64,000 nucleotides of DNA from Serinus canaria (GCF_022539315.1 NC_066323.1:8979219-9043218); one strand, 5' to 3'; counted from the stretch's first letter, positions 37,821-58,136 are shown. Numbers and translations: made by a program. Notes: generated from the letters alone by a model not told the origin.

Positions 37821-37914
37821 GGGAATATCATGCCGATGTGTGGTGGTGGGAATATCATGCCGATGGTGCAAGAGAGAAGGTGGGAATATCATGCCGATGG
37901 TGCAAGAGAGAAGG
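37821..37914 (+). repeat. 34-bp tandem repeat, two perfect copies and one partial
   Basis: Two identical 34-bp units lie at 37847-37880 and 37881-37914. A partial copy of the core GGGAATATCATGCCGATG starts at 37821. Perfect identity suggests recent expansion. Confidence 0.95.
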
Positions 37915-40900
37915 CAGCACTGAGGGGTGAAAGAACACTTGGGAAAGCTCAGATCACTCAAGCTCAGACCCTCTGTGGCACAGCCAGACCAGTGGGTCTG
38001 ACAGACAGAGAGTGGCACTGCCAGCAGAGGTCACTTCTCAGAACACTGATGAGCACTTTCCTGCTTCACTGGACAAGCAAGAATGGGGAATCAGAAGTGG
38101 CTCATTAGGACACAGCAATCACCCGAAATGGCCACAACTGGGTCTCCCTGACAGGGGCTCTGTAGAGAACAAGGGTAGCAAGAAAGAGGGGCCACAGGAA
38201 TGTAATTAAGAGGCAAGGAGGCATCTTGTGCAGCAAAAACAAATTCATCTTGCATCACTGCCTCCCTGATGGCCAGCTAGGTCAGATTCTTTCAACATCC
38301 CATGAAAGGATCCATGGCCAGCCCTGGAAAACTCCCCTGCTACATCCCAGCCCAGACAGCACAAGTGAACAACAGCTGTTCTGGATGCAAGGTGCAGCCT
38401 CGGGAGGAGACATCCGATACCTCAACCACAGTCTCAGAGAATGGCCTTTACCAGAGGTGTGTACACACACCTGGAAGTGAGGGGAGGAGTTCCAGGGTCT
38501 CCTGTCCATACTCAGGTCAAATTAGCACTCATGGGACCTACTCATTTCCTGCACCACCAGCTGGATGAGCAGTAGCCAATTCAGCTTCCAAATGGGAACA
38601 CTTGTGACATGATGTAGGAACAGCCTCGATTTCTCCTCTCCAGGAGCAATTCCTAGCAGGAGTTGAGCCATCAGCCCCCAGCCTGAAAAAGCACACAGCT
38701 CTCTAGTGGAAAAGGAAAAAGAGCTTCCTCCAGTGCTGCAGTACAAGTGCCTGGCAAAGCCCAAACAGGCTGGAGCAGACCTTGGAGCATTCACAACAGG
38801 GACACTGTTGCCTTCTAATGTGTGGGAAACCCATTCTGTAACCCCAGCCCATATTCCACATTTTTCCCTGGTACCATTCATGCAACTTTTCCCAGGTACT
38901 TATTGCTGAAGGGTTACAAAGCCCAGCTCTGGTGACAGCAAATCCCAAAGCAATGATGAAAGAGAGAAGCCCAAAGTTCCAGAGCAGGAGAGCAAAGGAG
39001 TTTTCCATCTGGAAAGGGACTTGACACATGGAGCAGGGACTGCCAGGGGAAGCAACAAACAGGCCCCTGCCACTTGCTCCAGAACTTCTCCAAGCATGGG
39101 CTGCTTCCCTCAGAATGCAGAAAAACAAAGGGAAGGGATCACAGGGCGACTTCCAGAGGGAGCCTGCACCTGACACAAGCGTGAGTTAAAAACAAGAAGG
39201 GAATTGGATTCAGGCCCCTTCCTGTCAGTCAGCAACTAACCTCGTCAGGAGGGATGGCAGCACTAACTGAATCAGGCAATTCATTAGGTTGGGGCACGCA
39301 GCAAAAGCCCACGCTCTCTGAAGCAGAACTACAGTGAAAATCCAGGGTAATGAGTTGCAAACTGCCTTTGTAAATGACACTTCTGCAGCGACTCTGGCAG
39401 GATGGGAAAAGAGCTAATAGGAAAATCATTAGGTAGCATCCCTTTGATACTGCTGAAAACTGCACAGGCTATTTTTCCTGCCCCCTCCACAATTAACCTG
39501 GTACATTACCCGTAATACTCCAGGCTGATAATCCCACAATGGACCACCTTATCTGCATCAGGGGAAAAGAAGGGTATGCTACTTAAAAGGAAGACAACCT
39601 CCTGGAAAAGGTTAAAAAGTGTTAAGATTTCCCCCCTACTGCACACACTCATCTTCTTCAACTCCATCAGCAACCAACCTCTGCCCAGCCAGGAGACCAA
39701 AACCTGTTACAGTCAGCAGGTAGGAGCAAGGGTCTCCTGGGAAATGCAGCTGCAGAGGAACTGATCTGCCCAAGGTTGCTCTCTGCAGCTGCAGCAGAGC
39801 TGGAAGAGGACACAGTTCTGTGCTTTGCCCCTTATTTACAACACTGTCCTCGTCCTTGATTTCCTTTATGCTAAACCAGGCTACAGCCTGCGCCTCATGA
39901 GATGCAGAACAGCTCTGAGGAGCAATGCCTACCCACCTGGCTTGTCTGCCAGCAAGGAAAGGTGTCATCTCAGAGTCATGATGTAAAAGGTACAGCATCA
40001 TAGCTGGCAGGTGATCCTGAAGGAACTGGTGCTCTCTAACAGCTGCGAAGGTGACAATGAAACACCGAGACGTTACTTACTGCATCAGCACAGAGCAGCC
40101 TTAGTTAGGACTGTGCTAATCATGAGACAGTGAGTGAAACATGAGGGCTGGTGAGATAAACAGCATCTTTGGGAAGAAGCTGGAGGGCAAGGGAACACCA
40201 CTTCCAAACATCATACCCATGAAGATATAGCCTATGGTCAGACAAGCTCCAAATACTCACAAAGATGCTGATCCCTGATGGAGTGAGGCTTTGCTTACCC
40301 ACCCCAATCAGCTCTTCTGAAAACAGAGCTATCATGTGTGACTAGGGCATTTCAAAAACACCCAAATGATACAGATTTCTAAAGGCTCTTTGGAGATGTG
40401 GAAGTGTGTGCCATCTTCTACTAGAATTAGAGTAAGCAAGGACTACTGGCACAAATTCTTTTGTGCTCTGTGGGGAAATACGTATTTCAGGACTGTTAAA
40501 TGACCTTATGGCATCCCATTACTGCCCAGAATTTCCAGTGTGTATGTATGCCTATCCCCTAGAGCAGGGACATCTCTTCTCATCAACAAGAAAAAACTGT
40601 GGTCACAGCTACCACACTCAGGCAATTTGCAGTGGGACATGTCATGAGATGTACACACTGCACAAAGGAGCCTCCGTGCCTGTGGATTCACAGAGAGGGA
40701 GCAAAGTGCTGCTCTGCCCATTCCTTTGCCTGGCTGACCAATCGAAGAGGGGAGTAGCACCACAGGGATGCTGAGAGGCAGGGTCAGCCCAGGTTAGGGA
40801 GTAAACACACACTCTCTCTGCAGAGTACAATCACTTACCTCTGGGAGCTCTGTGGGAGGGCCAAACTTGAGGAACTATCAGGAAATGTCAAGAGTCCCTG

Positions 40901-43900
40901 AGAGACACGGACCTTCGTCATGGAGCAGAATGAAACAATGACATATTCCTAAAAACTCTGCCGAGAAATTCAATCAGACTGTCAGGCTAAAATTCCATAT
41001 TAAGAATACAAGCTTGAGGTTACAAGCAGGAACTGAGATCTCTCTAAACTTTAATTTACCTTTCTTGATGCCCCTGGGTTACTCTTTCAGATTACACAAA
41101 AATATGCTATGCAGACTCAGGTTTTGGTTCCCTTGCATTAGGTCAGGTGTTATAGAGGACTTAGTGGGGTGGAAAAAAAACAACAGGAAACTTTGTGAAC
41201 AGGTGCCTGAGATAGGGCTATCTGGGCCTATTGTGTTTGTTGGGCAGGCTCTTAGATTTCTCCATTTCCCCATTATTTAGAATAATAAAGAGCAAGGCTG
41301 TTTTTCTGCATTGCAGTTTGCAACAGGTTCAGACCAAAAATAGGAATCCCCCAGCACCAACAGCCCCACAAATGCACAAGTCTGGGCTGCTTTACCATGC
41401 AGGGGTGGGCTTTGTGTGGTTTCTAGCTTAGCTGAAGTCATATAACCCTGTACAGAACTGAAAGTTTAGGAAAAGTCTTGTTTGCCCATGTGATTTGTGT
41501 TCTAATATAGCAATCAAAGATAAGGGCACTGTTTCTTCTGTCTTCCCTGCAGTGAGTAAGAACAAGTCTGCTTAGCACACAGGGACCAACGCATTTTGCC
41601 CTCATAGGTAAGAACACTAAAACCAAAAATACCCTCTGGGATCTTGCATCCTTTTACATTCTTTCAGGAACTGAAAGCTGTTCAGCAAAATTCACTTTGC
41701 AGGGCTGGTGGGAAAATGGCCACTTCTTTCGACCGCTGTCTTCTGTAAGGAACAAAAGCTTCACCTTCTGCCCAAAAGCTTCACTCTGGAGAGCAGCTCT
41801 GCAGGTCCAACTCCTGTACACGATCCATGGAGAGAGACCTGCAAGCCTAAGAGCAGCTCCACAAGCATCCATGGGATTTCCTAGGGCTGCACAAGATTGA
41901 TTGCAGGACAGGTCTCAAATCTGAAGACAGAAGGATCTGTCAGCATCACTGATTTTCCCTCCTGCTCTCAACACAAGAGTAAGTTAGCATTCAACTTAGC
42001 TAAGAAGGTGAGGAGGGAAGTAAAAGAAAAAGAGATTTTAATCAAAAACTTTTTTTTTTCTTCTGTTAAAGACTGACATCAGCACTGCTTTATTGTGTTC
42101 CAGAATTGCCTGATGTTAGCTGGTATCAAACGAGTCTCGGAAGGAATGCCAGGGACATTTGTTAGCATGAGGCACAGCTTTAGGGCTAGGGCAGCCTACC
42201 AGCACTGCAATCAGCTGAGATCCTCTCTTCCATTTTCCAGCTCAGTGCTCAATTCCATATTAAACAAGCACTAGTACAAGTGGAGCTGCAGAACACAAAG
42301 CTAGACAATAAAGCCCTGAAGAGCAGAGGGAAGGCAGTTTCCATCCACTTTCTCTCCCTCTGGGTGGAAAAGGCAAACAGAAGTTCAATAGCTCAAAGTC
42401 TGTCCTGCTGCAATCTTGGAGCAAGTTGCAGCTGGAGCATCCCATCGCTGCCATAAACCAAAGCAGGGCAGGATGCTCGCCCTGCACCAGGGAGCAGCGT
42501 CCAACAGCACTCAGACAAGCTGTGTTAGCTGCCTCCAGCAGGCACAGGCAATCCATGGGAGTTTGTATTAAATCTGCCTCTGCTTCCACCTCCCTCTCGT
42601 CCCCACAGCAGTTCAGCTCCCTGGGCACTCCCCACTCGAAACTGCCCACAATTCAGCCCCTAATTCACACAACTCTGCTCTGAGTTGCTGCCCTTCCTGT
42701 AGTCAACAGGACGTCAACAGTCTTCATCTGTCGTTGTTCTCAAAGAGAACAGCACCTCCTGCATCCTTGCCCGTTAACACTCAGCCTTCTGCTTCATTTC
42801 TGGAATAGCTTCTAACTCTTTCCTTCAAGCCAGATTCATTAACCAGCTGCTGCAGAGCTGTCTGCCTCCCCCAGGTACTCTGTGCATGTCATTTGTTAAT
42901 GACTCATCTCAGCCTGGGCTCATTGCAGACATCCCCCTCCTTTTGCAGCACCAAGCCCTTTGCTGGCACACCAGGAAAGCCAAATATGCAAACAGCTCCA
43001 TCCCCTCCAACACACCAGTCCCTTCCCTGTCCTCTGTCACCATCAGACATGGGACAGGTCTTTATTCAAAGTGCTATTTCCTCTCTTGCTGCTTTGCTGA
43101 TCAAAGGCAATGCGAACCAAAGTGTAAATAAGATCCTCACCCCCAGCCAGGCTTTGAGAACAGCAAAAACACAAGAACAAACTCAAAAACTTCCAACCAC
43201 AAAAGAAGCTTCAGTAAACTAATGTGACTCCTGTAACTGGCAGGGAATAAACACCAAGGGCACCAAACTCACATCTACCTCCCCAGCAGACTGTGGCTTG
43301 ATGAGGAGCTAAAATGATTCCCAAAGGCATTTGCATTCATCCTGCCACTTTGCAGGACTGATATTAAAAATGGAAAGGAAAGAGGACCATAGAGCCTCAC
43401 TAGTCAAATCCAGTGAGGAAATGGATGACCAGCACATTGCAGCTGTCCACGCAGCAAGCTAGAAAGAGACACAGTCCATCTCCATCACAGACTTGGGAAC
43501 ACAAGGTCCACCTGCACCTCCTGAGAAGCTGTCAGCTGAACACTGTGAGAAGCTGAAACAGGAGCTAATACTGCCACTGCTTGGGAAACAGTTCCACTGA
43601 GTTACTGGTAAAGGCTTAGTGCTGTGGGCTTATCCACTTAACATCCTTGTTGCATTTCTAGGGGGAGAGAGAGCTGGTAAAGAATCGGAAGCCTGACCAG
43701 AATCAGAAGTGTCTGGGATTTGACCCAGAGGAAGGTGGAGGGAAAGTATTTTGATCTTCCTCTCCAGACTGAAAGCTGGCGTGCCTGCACTGCAGAAGAA
43801 AAGGAGAGGGATTTACTTTCACAAGTGCAAGTCCTGTGACTGAGGACTGCGAACACGCAGATGACAAAGAGTCCTGGTGGCAGTAAGAGGACGGCACGTG

Positions 43901-44551
43901 CATTACACGAGCAAATGCAGGTGACAGCTGGCTGCAGGACTGGAGCATTGTCACAGTCCTCTGCTTAAACAGCTCCCCTGCCTGCTCAGGAAAAGAGCTT
44001 CTCTTTACAGAAGTGAAAGACAGGAGCCAAACTACAAGGCAGCACTCTGCTAGATGCAAAGGAAGGAACAGACTGGCCTAAGAGCACAACTCTGAACCTT
44101 CCACAACCAGGCAACAAAGCTGCTGCTTAGGCTCAGGACACAGGGCTCACCTATCAGCTTTGCCAGACATACTTCTGCACAAATCTGGACAAAGATAAAT
44201 GACTGAGAAAACATGAAGAGGATTCTCTGTCTCCCAGATGCATCAGAGATCAATCAGACCTTCAGTCAACATACACCAAGAATCAAATAAATGCTCAAGT
44301 GAACAAGTGCCATTGGACAACAAGCCTAAAACAGCCTCCAAGTCAAGACTCCAGACTCTGACATTAAATCAGCATTTTTAATTTTTTTTTCTAAAATGTA
44401 CTTTTTTATGAATTGCTGTTCCAATGCTTCCCCCTTAAAAAAAACCCCACACCGTGCCAAACTAGGTACAAATCACCTGAAGTTAGTTTGTAACAAATAA
44501 AAAAAAAAAAACCCACAAAACAAAGGCTGAAATGCTTTAGAATCACAACAA

Positions 44552-44554
<3 letters not shown>

Positions 44555-44583
<29 letters not shown>
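44555..44583 (+). repeat. 29-nt poly(A) tract
   Basis: An uninterrupted A run, with shorter A/T runs just to its left (44379-44520). It could be a retroposon tail or simple expansion. No element body is recognised. Confidence 0.9.
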
Positions 44584-44585
<2 letters not shown>

Positions 44586-45573
44586 AGGAAAATACAACCT
44601 GAAAGTGTTCCAAATTCAGAAAGACTCATCAAGTCCATTGCTTCAGCAAGGGGATGCTGCTGCGACCCCTGCCAGTGGGTCCTGGGCCACCAGCCTGCCT
44701 CCATGCCAAACAGGCTCCTCTCCCACTGCCACCAGCATCCAAGGAAGAGTGAATGCATTACCATTTGAAGGTATCAATGGGGGAAACAACTCACAAGCAG
44801 CTCTGGGAGGTCACATCACATTCAGGAGGAATAGTTTCTAGCATGCCCCTAACCACCTGCAAGGTCTGTGTGAAAGAGCAGCCTGCTTCCTCCTTATTGT
44901 ACTGATGCCTCAGAGATGCAGAACAGTGCTTTAAATCTGTGAGAGATTAAAGGGCTTAGTAAGGGCAATAAACAGACAGTTAAGTAAACAGCCCAGCACT
45001 GGAACTCATCTTCACAGAGCGAGGTAGTGTGAATTTCACCCCAGTTTAAAATAGACAGGGGTAGCAGAAAGGCTGAAGGCTTCCATGTAAAGCAGTTCCT
45101 GGCCTAGAAATCTTCCTGTGCTCCCTTTGGGAATGAAAAGATCTGTGTTGATGGCTTCCTCGCTCCCAGCCTGGCTTTGGTAGCCACACTTCAACCCTGG
45201 GATTCTGATGCTTGCTATAGAAGCTCTCCTATGATCTGATTCAGTAGAGCAGCTTCCTCAAGGTTAAGCAGCAATGAACTAGCTGGGAGGGAGCAAAACG
45301 GTCCACAGATATTTTGGTTTTTTCCTGCCCTTTTTGGTTAGTCTCTTTCTTTAAAAGTCCTCCTTGACAGGACCAGAACAGAGACACCCTGAAAACTTAT
45401 AGGAGCTGCACAGTGTAACTTAGCCAGGTGCTGCTAACTGGGAGCTGTTCAAACAGGGCTTTTACTTGCCAGCTGGGAAGGGACTGGCCCAGAACCCACT
45501 GAAAAAGGAGACACAGGCCCTTTTTGCTCCTCCTGTTGTCATTCCTAACTGAATGACATTTGGATGGCATGTT

Positions 45574-52213
<6,640 letters not shown>

Positions 52214-52218
52214 TCAAT

Positions 52219-54140
52219 CTGTCAGTAAAAGAACAAAATATTAACACATCCTTTCTCCTCTGCTGAGCTCTGCCTGGCAGGGGACCAGAAGGTGCTCAGC
52301 ATAGCAACATTTCAGCTGCCAGCCTTTTCTTCAGCATTCAGGGGGCAGGTCAAAAACCCAGCAGGTTCAACTGCTGATTTAGCTGGGGAGCAAGGATGAC
52401 TCCTACAATTTCTATGCAAAATTTCTGTCTGAGCAGTTCCCTAAAAGGATCTACTCTTGCAGATCCCTTCTTATAAGACAAGAGTTTAGATTTCATACTG
52501 TTTCAGACTTTTCCTTCTAGTGGTGCTGCCAAATAATACCAACTGTAAAGATGCCTATTGATACACTTGACTGACTTCCTCCTTCCTCATTACACAGCTC
52601 CAAAGCAGCAACTAACAGAATACCCTGGGAAGGACTGATGCACTCTGTATGCCCTCACATCCACCTTTTCCCTTGACTCTGCCTATTGATACAGTGTGTA
52701 TCCATAATTCCCATTGCTTTCTGAGCCCAAAAGGAAAAAAGAACTGGGGCCTGTAAGCAGCTCCCCTGTCTGCACTGCGCAGTTCAAGTGTTTGGGGTTA
52801 ACTGGGAAGCTTAAGTGATAAAAATACCCTTACTACAAAAGCTCTATTAAAGTCCCCTCTAAAGAGAGGTCTTTGTCTTCAGCTGCCGCCTGACATTTCT
52901 GGTGTGCATGTTGTCTCCCAGCACCAACATGTTGCTTTTGAAATGTAAACCACTATTTATTAACAAGTTCCACAAAATGAGCTGTTTGTTTACAAACAAC
53001 CAAGACAAAACTTCCCAAGCATGTTATTCAGAAACCAAACAAAGGACTTAGCAGATAAGGGAGGTTTTGTGTCATGTTTGTATGGGGTAATTATCAAGCA
53101 GAGGGTATAACCTCGATGAAAACCAAACACCAGAGAACCTGTCTGGTTCTGTGTGACCCACATGGGCTGGACCCATACCCACCCTTGTGGGGGCAGCATA
53201 GTCATACAGGGGCTCTGCTCTTCCACCAGACCTAACCAAATTAAGGCTTGTGAAAGCATCACAGCTTCCTGTATTAGTCAACTTCTAAAAATACACTTTA
53301 CTTTGTTCTGTTACACCTGGAGGTACAAATGGCCTCAGCTTTAGAGGGCAGCCTTTAGCAGTCTCCACATTGAGATATCTCAGACCCCAAAGTCTCTCTG
53401 GGGTTCTTCCCACCAGGGGCACACATGCAGCCTGGCTGAACAGCACCTCAGCTCTGACCAGAAATCCCTGCACTACAGAACAGTCAGTGCCCTGCACTAC
53501 AGAACAGTCAGTGTACCTGCCTAACACATCAGTGTGTTCCCTCTGCTCACAGAGAGGACAATTTCCTTGCAAGAAAATATGGATTGACTGTGCTGGGAAT
53601 GAGATTCATACTTCACAGTTCTATTGTCCTCCCTCACAGGTGATCACACCACACGCTGGTGTATGAGGTTACAAAAGACTGGCTGGCTGTATCCATACCC
53701 TGGTGGGGAAGAGACGCCAATTCTCTGCCCCTTTCCGAGTAAATGTTCGGACAACTGCGATGCTATTACAACCTGTGTGCACACCCGTGTCACAGGGAAC
53801 ACCTCGCTGCTTCCAAAACCGATCTACCCCAGTGAGAAGTGACTGAAATACAGCAAACACTCCAACGTAGCTTGTCCAAAGACTACAACAACCTAAGCAG
53901 AGGGACAAGCCGGGCTTCTCTCGCCGTCAGGCCTTTCTAAGGTAGCTCAAGGAGTTTCAGGGCGGGAAGCGGCCCGCAGACCCTGCAGCAGGAAGGCGGG
54001 GGTTTCCCGGCCCTGCCGTTCTCCCCAGACCCCGGGCAGAGCTCTCGGTCCCTACCCAGCCCTGCCGCAGGGGGTAATTTACTGGGGGTCCCCCGCTGCC
54101 GCCCCTGTTCTTGGGAGGCTTCTCCCAGCCCCGGCATTAC
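52219..54140 (-). other. COPS7B: COPS7B 5' UTR intron
   Basis: A 1.9-kb intron between the probable non-coding exon at 54.14 kb and the first coding exon. It contains a perfect 24-bp tandem duplication at 53466-53513. Confidence 0.65.
53466..53513 (+). repeat. perfect 24-bp tandem duplication
   Basis: The unit beginning CCCTGCACTACAGAACAG at 53466 is repeated exactly at 53490. This is a small recent duplication inside the COPS7B 5' intron. Confidence 0.95.
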
Positions 54141-54360
54141 CTCTCCGCTCCCGGCCTCCCGTCCCGCCGCTCCCGGCGCAGAACCCGCCGCGCCTCAAGC
54201 CGCCATGATGGCGGCGCCGGTGTCCGCGCGCGGCTCCTTTCCCCCCGGAACGCGCGAGCCGCGCCGAACGTTCCGCCCGATCCCCCGGCGGCCGCAAGGA
54301 GCGGGAACATCGGCCCGGCATCCCCGGGGTACCGGGATGGGGACGGCGGGCTGGCTGTGC
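53935..54360 (-). promoter_or_regulatory. COPS7B: CpG island promoter of COPS7B
   Basis: A GC- and CpG-rich block immediately upstream of the gene with no TATA box, as expected for a housekeeping gene. A donor (GAGAG before GTAATG, boundary 54141/54140 on the minus strand) marks the probable end of non-coding exon 1, which would start near 54200-54240. Confidence 0.7.
54199..54215. promoter_or_regulatory. COPS7B: palindromic YY1-like double site
   Basis: GCCGCCATGATGGCGGC is two overlapping, oppositely oriented copies of the ATGGCGGC core found at the start sites of many CpG-island genes. It sits about where transcription of COPS7B should begin. Confidence 0.5.
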
Positions 54361-54405
54361 TGGCACCTGCAGAGCCATGCTCCAGCAGCCCACGGAGCAA
54401 ACTTC

Positions 54406-54467
54406 ACGTGCTTATGCTGGAGCAGCTGTTCCGCTGCGTCCCAGCAGCTGTTGCAGCATAAGCACGT
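54406..54467. repeat. 23-bp imperfect inverted repeat, 16-nt loop
   Basis: The arm at 54406-54428 (ACGTGCTTATGCTGG...CAGCTG) pairs with 54445-54467 (CAGCTG...CAGCATAAGCACGT) with two mismatches around a 16-nt loop. It would give a hairpin of about 62 nt, close to the size of a microRNA precursor. It lies about 200 bp upstream of the COPS7B start. Confidence 0.85.
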
Positions 54468-54604
54468 AAAATTCCTGCCTCTCGTTTAGCGGATGGGTGG
54501 TCCTGTGGCAGCAGCACAGGGGTTTGCACCCCAAAATAACCCGTGCAGAGGGCTGCTGTTGTAAGGCCACTTCGTTATTAGAAGTGGGGCCATTATTAGA
54601 TTGA

Positions 54605-54792
54605 ATGGTTGCACGGGGCACTGGAACAGACTCCCCAGGGAAGTGATCATAGCCTGGCAGTTCTCAAGGAGTGTTTGAAGAACACTCTCAGGCACACGGT
54701 GAGATTCCCGGGGCTGTCCTGTGCAAGGACAGGAGTTAGGCTCGATGATCCTAGTGAGTCAATTCCCACTTAGGATATTCTGTGATTCTACC
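54605..54792 (+). mobile_element. CR1 LINE 3' end
   Basis: It contains the CR1 phrases GGCACTGGAACAGACTCCCC, GGCTCGATGATCCTAGTGAG and a terminal ATTCTGTGATTCTA (54777-54790), the degenerate octamer repeat that ends CR1 elements. It is 5' truncated and supports an avian or other reptilian genome. Confidence 0.9.
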
Positions 54793-57764
54793 AGCTGAGC
54801 CTCTCAGGCCAGTCCTCCTAGGAAATAGCAAGAGATGGAATGAAGACAGAGCTGATTTTGAACTCCATAGAAAAATGGTCCATACAAACGATAAACCAAA
54901 GGGCAGAACTCTGGCTGTGACATGGGGGAGCAGGGAGGGAACTGGAAGGGTTAAGATCCTTCCCAGAGCATAGATCAGGAGCCAAAAGATGCTTGAAAGG
55001 GTATCACATCAAGAGTGGAAGCAAGAGGGAATTGGGGGTTGTTAATCTCCCCAATTTGTTTGTAGGCTCATCCATGCCATGTTGTGAATAAAATGTTAAA
55101 AATCCTTCAGCTGAGAGCAAAGTGCTTCTGGCTTTCAGTCAGCAAGTCCCTGAAGATCATCAAATCATGGACCAGCATGGTCAGGAGGGGTGAACTTTCA
55201 AGGAATGAACATCAGAAACTATTAGGGAAACTGATGGGGCTTAGCCTGTGTCTCAGAGCCATCTACAGCAGGTCCCTAGGGTCCCATCATCCAGCAGAGA
55301 AGGGGTGTCAGACAAGGGCGGAGATGCATGTCTTGGAATGCTGTTGTGACACTCTGGGCTTCACAGCAAATTGGATGTAAAAAATCAGGCCCTGTGCAAC
55401 AAGGGAACTCAGCCAGGGCTATAACAAGCCAGTCAGTAATTTACTTAAGCCACACTTAGCCCTCATCTGCACAGGGAGGGAGAATTACCTCTTTAATCAC
55501 ATCCTAACCAGGCCCTTGCCCACGGTTCCTGTCATCCTGCAGACATGCTGGAACAGTTGCCTTGGACAAGCAGTGTGTGGCCTCTTTTTTCCCAACACTC
55601 GCTAAAGCTCGAATTCCAGGCTGAAATAGAAATGGAAATATATGATTGTGAGCTATTTTCCATGGATTCTGTGACATTTTGCTAGAGCCTGAGGGTAAAA
55701 ATCATCTGTTAGCCCCATGTAGGTCAGCCAGGAGTCCCTGTCCTGATACCTCCCAACTGCTGACAGCCAGCCTGGCTGACTGACCTGGACTTTGGAGGAC
55801 AGCATCAGCTAAGCTCAGCTTTTGGGATGGATTTTTGGTTTTAAGAGGAAAAATATGAGTATGTCCAGCTGTCTCATTCCCTTTTAAACAGCTATTGCAA
55901 CCTCTTGCTCCACCCACGCAGCTCTCTGTGTGCCAGGAGATGTTAATCCATTTTATCTTTTAATGTTGGCATTATCTCTTGACTCGCCCCACCTCTTCCC
56001 CTTGTGATTCTGCACTCCAGGTCCCTTATAGGCAGCATATAATTCACCCTATTTCCCTGCACTGCCACAGTAATGTCCCCAGGCAGTGGGGTCCTGAACC
56101 CCCAGACTTTGAGGACATCTGACCTCACCAAGGAGAGGGCCAAGAGTGAAAACACTCTTGTGTTTCTTGTATGTTTCCTTATATTTCATTACTCACCTGT
56201 GTGTGTTTCCACGACCCTTCATCCATTCATCCCCATTCCCTGCAGCTGCCAGCACACACCTCCAGAGCATGGCGGAGGGGAGGTCCCAGGCCCTACTGAA
56301 ATGTTTCCAAACTCTATTTCCCAGGATCCAGGGACTAAGCTGCTTGCTGGACTCTCATCTCAGCCAGGCAAGGAGTGATGTCTGGGTGGTTGTAGATGTG
56401 AAGTTGTACAACCTCTTCCATCAGGTGTGGGGTGGGATGAAGACCCAGTTGGGGCTATCTAAACTATCTCCCAGTTACTCTGCTCTGCAGAAACACCAGC
56501 TCCCTTACCTGCACCTTGAGAACAGCTGCTGGAGAAGCAGAAAGCAGGCTGGAGGCATCTTCTGGCCTGCCGTGGTAGCTCAGAAGCTGTTACCCCTGCC
56601 AGGGATGTGAAGGAAAGGTTTTCAGTTCCAAGTAGTACCGAGGAATAGACGAATTTGCAGCAACTTTCTTGCAAGGAGATTTTTAAGATTATGTGCTCAA
56701 GAGTGCAGTTTATGTTAATGCAGCCCAAGGACTGTGAGAGATCCCAGGGTTTTTGTCACTCTGAGTTGTGCTGTCACGTGTTCCACGGTGGCTTGGCCCT
56801 GCACTAGTGACAGGAGCTTCACACTTCAGCTATGAGCTCTTCTGTGATGTTCAGAAGTTCATGAATGAGAGGCCTGTGCCTGCCAGCACAGCAAGGTGAC
56901 TTTGGGAGTTCTGAGACTTGGCCAGGAAATGCAAACTCAAAACTCCACAAACATCCCTGTCCCTGTGCTAGAGAAGACCTTCAAAGCTGCAAGACTTCCC
57001 TTCTATGAGATCCACTTGGTCTCTGGCTCCTTCATCTCTGAGGAGCCTGAACAGAGAGAGGATGGAGTTTCTTATGACTTCTCTAAACCAGCATGTCCTA
57101 CTTCCACCTGGCAGGCTCATTTCCTACATACAACCATTTGTCTCTCCCTTTTCCAGGTCTCCTTTTGTCTTGCTTGCCTTTTCTCCTCTTCAGTCTTTTC
57201 TTCTCAGTGATATTTAGTCCCTCCTCTTTAGACAGCATGCAATTCCACAACCTAGGTCAAATCCAGGATGTACTCTTAACAAAATATAGATATACATTTG
57301 CACAGCTCACCCCTGGCACTCTGCCCAGACTCAAAATGACCCCTTCGTACACTTAAAAGTGATGGTGGGAAATTGAGCATGGATCATACACAGGAAAATA
57401 AATGCTGCCTATTTTTATTATTAAGATCTCTTGTCAGTGATACTGGCCTTGCTCCTATCCATTAAATACAGCCTTTATTAACACTCACATTCTCCACTTT
57501 TGCACAGTGGGCAATTTGGAGGCAAGTGGAGCCATGAGTGAGTGTATTGATGGCACCCTGACTGTTCACTGGTCCTCATTTGAGGACTGGGTTACAACTG
57601 CTGGCTTTATTTTATCCATGACTTAATGCTTTTATCAGTTGCACTCAAGATTGTTAAGAGAGGGGTTAATTAGCTCATGTTAAAGAGCAGCCTGGCTCCT
57701 GGGATGTGCTAACAAACCTGAGACTTCCCCCCCCCACAATCAACTCTGCTACACAAACACAGAG

Positions 57765-58136
57765 GCCATGAAGATTAGAGGGCTAGAGCACCTCTCTGAT
57801 GAGGAAAGGCTGGAAGAATTTGCATAGTTCAGCCTGGAGAAGGTTCCAGGGTGACATTGTTCAGGCCTTTCCGTACCTGAGGGGGTCCTACAAGAAAGCT
57901 GGAGAGGGACTTTTTACAAGGCGATAGAGTTCTAGTGATAGAACAAGGGGCATGGCTTCAAAATGACAGAAGGCAGATTTAGATTAGATATAAGGATGAA
58001 ATTCTTTCCTGTGAGGGTGCTGAGGCACTGACACAGGTTGCCTGGCAAAGTAGTGGATGCCCCGTCCCTGGATGTGTTCAAGACCAGTCTGGATGGTCTT
58101 TAAACTCCCTTTCAACTCAAACTGATCTGTGATTCA
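57765..58136 (+). mobile_element. CR1 LINE 3' end
   Basis: A typical CR1 tail: AGCACCTCTCTGATGAGGAA, TCAGCCTGGAGAAGG, GATATAAGGATGAAATTCTT, then CCGTCCCTGGATGTGTTCAA and an ending near CTGTGATTC. About 370 bp, 5' truncated. Confidence 0.93.

Larger units (their letters stand above)
35716..45573. other. intergenic region between convergent NPPC and COPS7B
   Basis: About 10 kb without a recognisable gene. The right end must include the COPS7B 3' UTR, but no minus-strand AATAAA was found close to the stop, so its end is not fixed. A 34-bp tandem repeat (37821-37914) and a poly(A) run (44555-44583) are the only clear repeats. Open frames of up to about 157 codons appear on both strands with no family features. 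Confidence 0.6.

Noticed and set aside
44406..44764. Minus-strand frames with long Phe runs
   Set aside because: They are translations of the poly(A)/poly(T) tracts.
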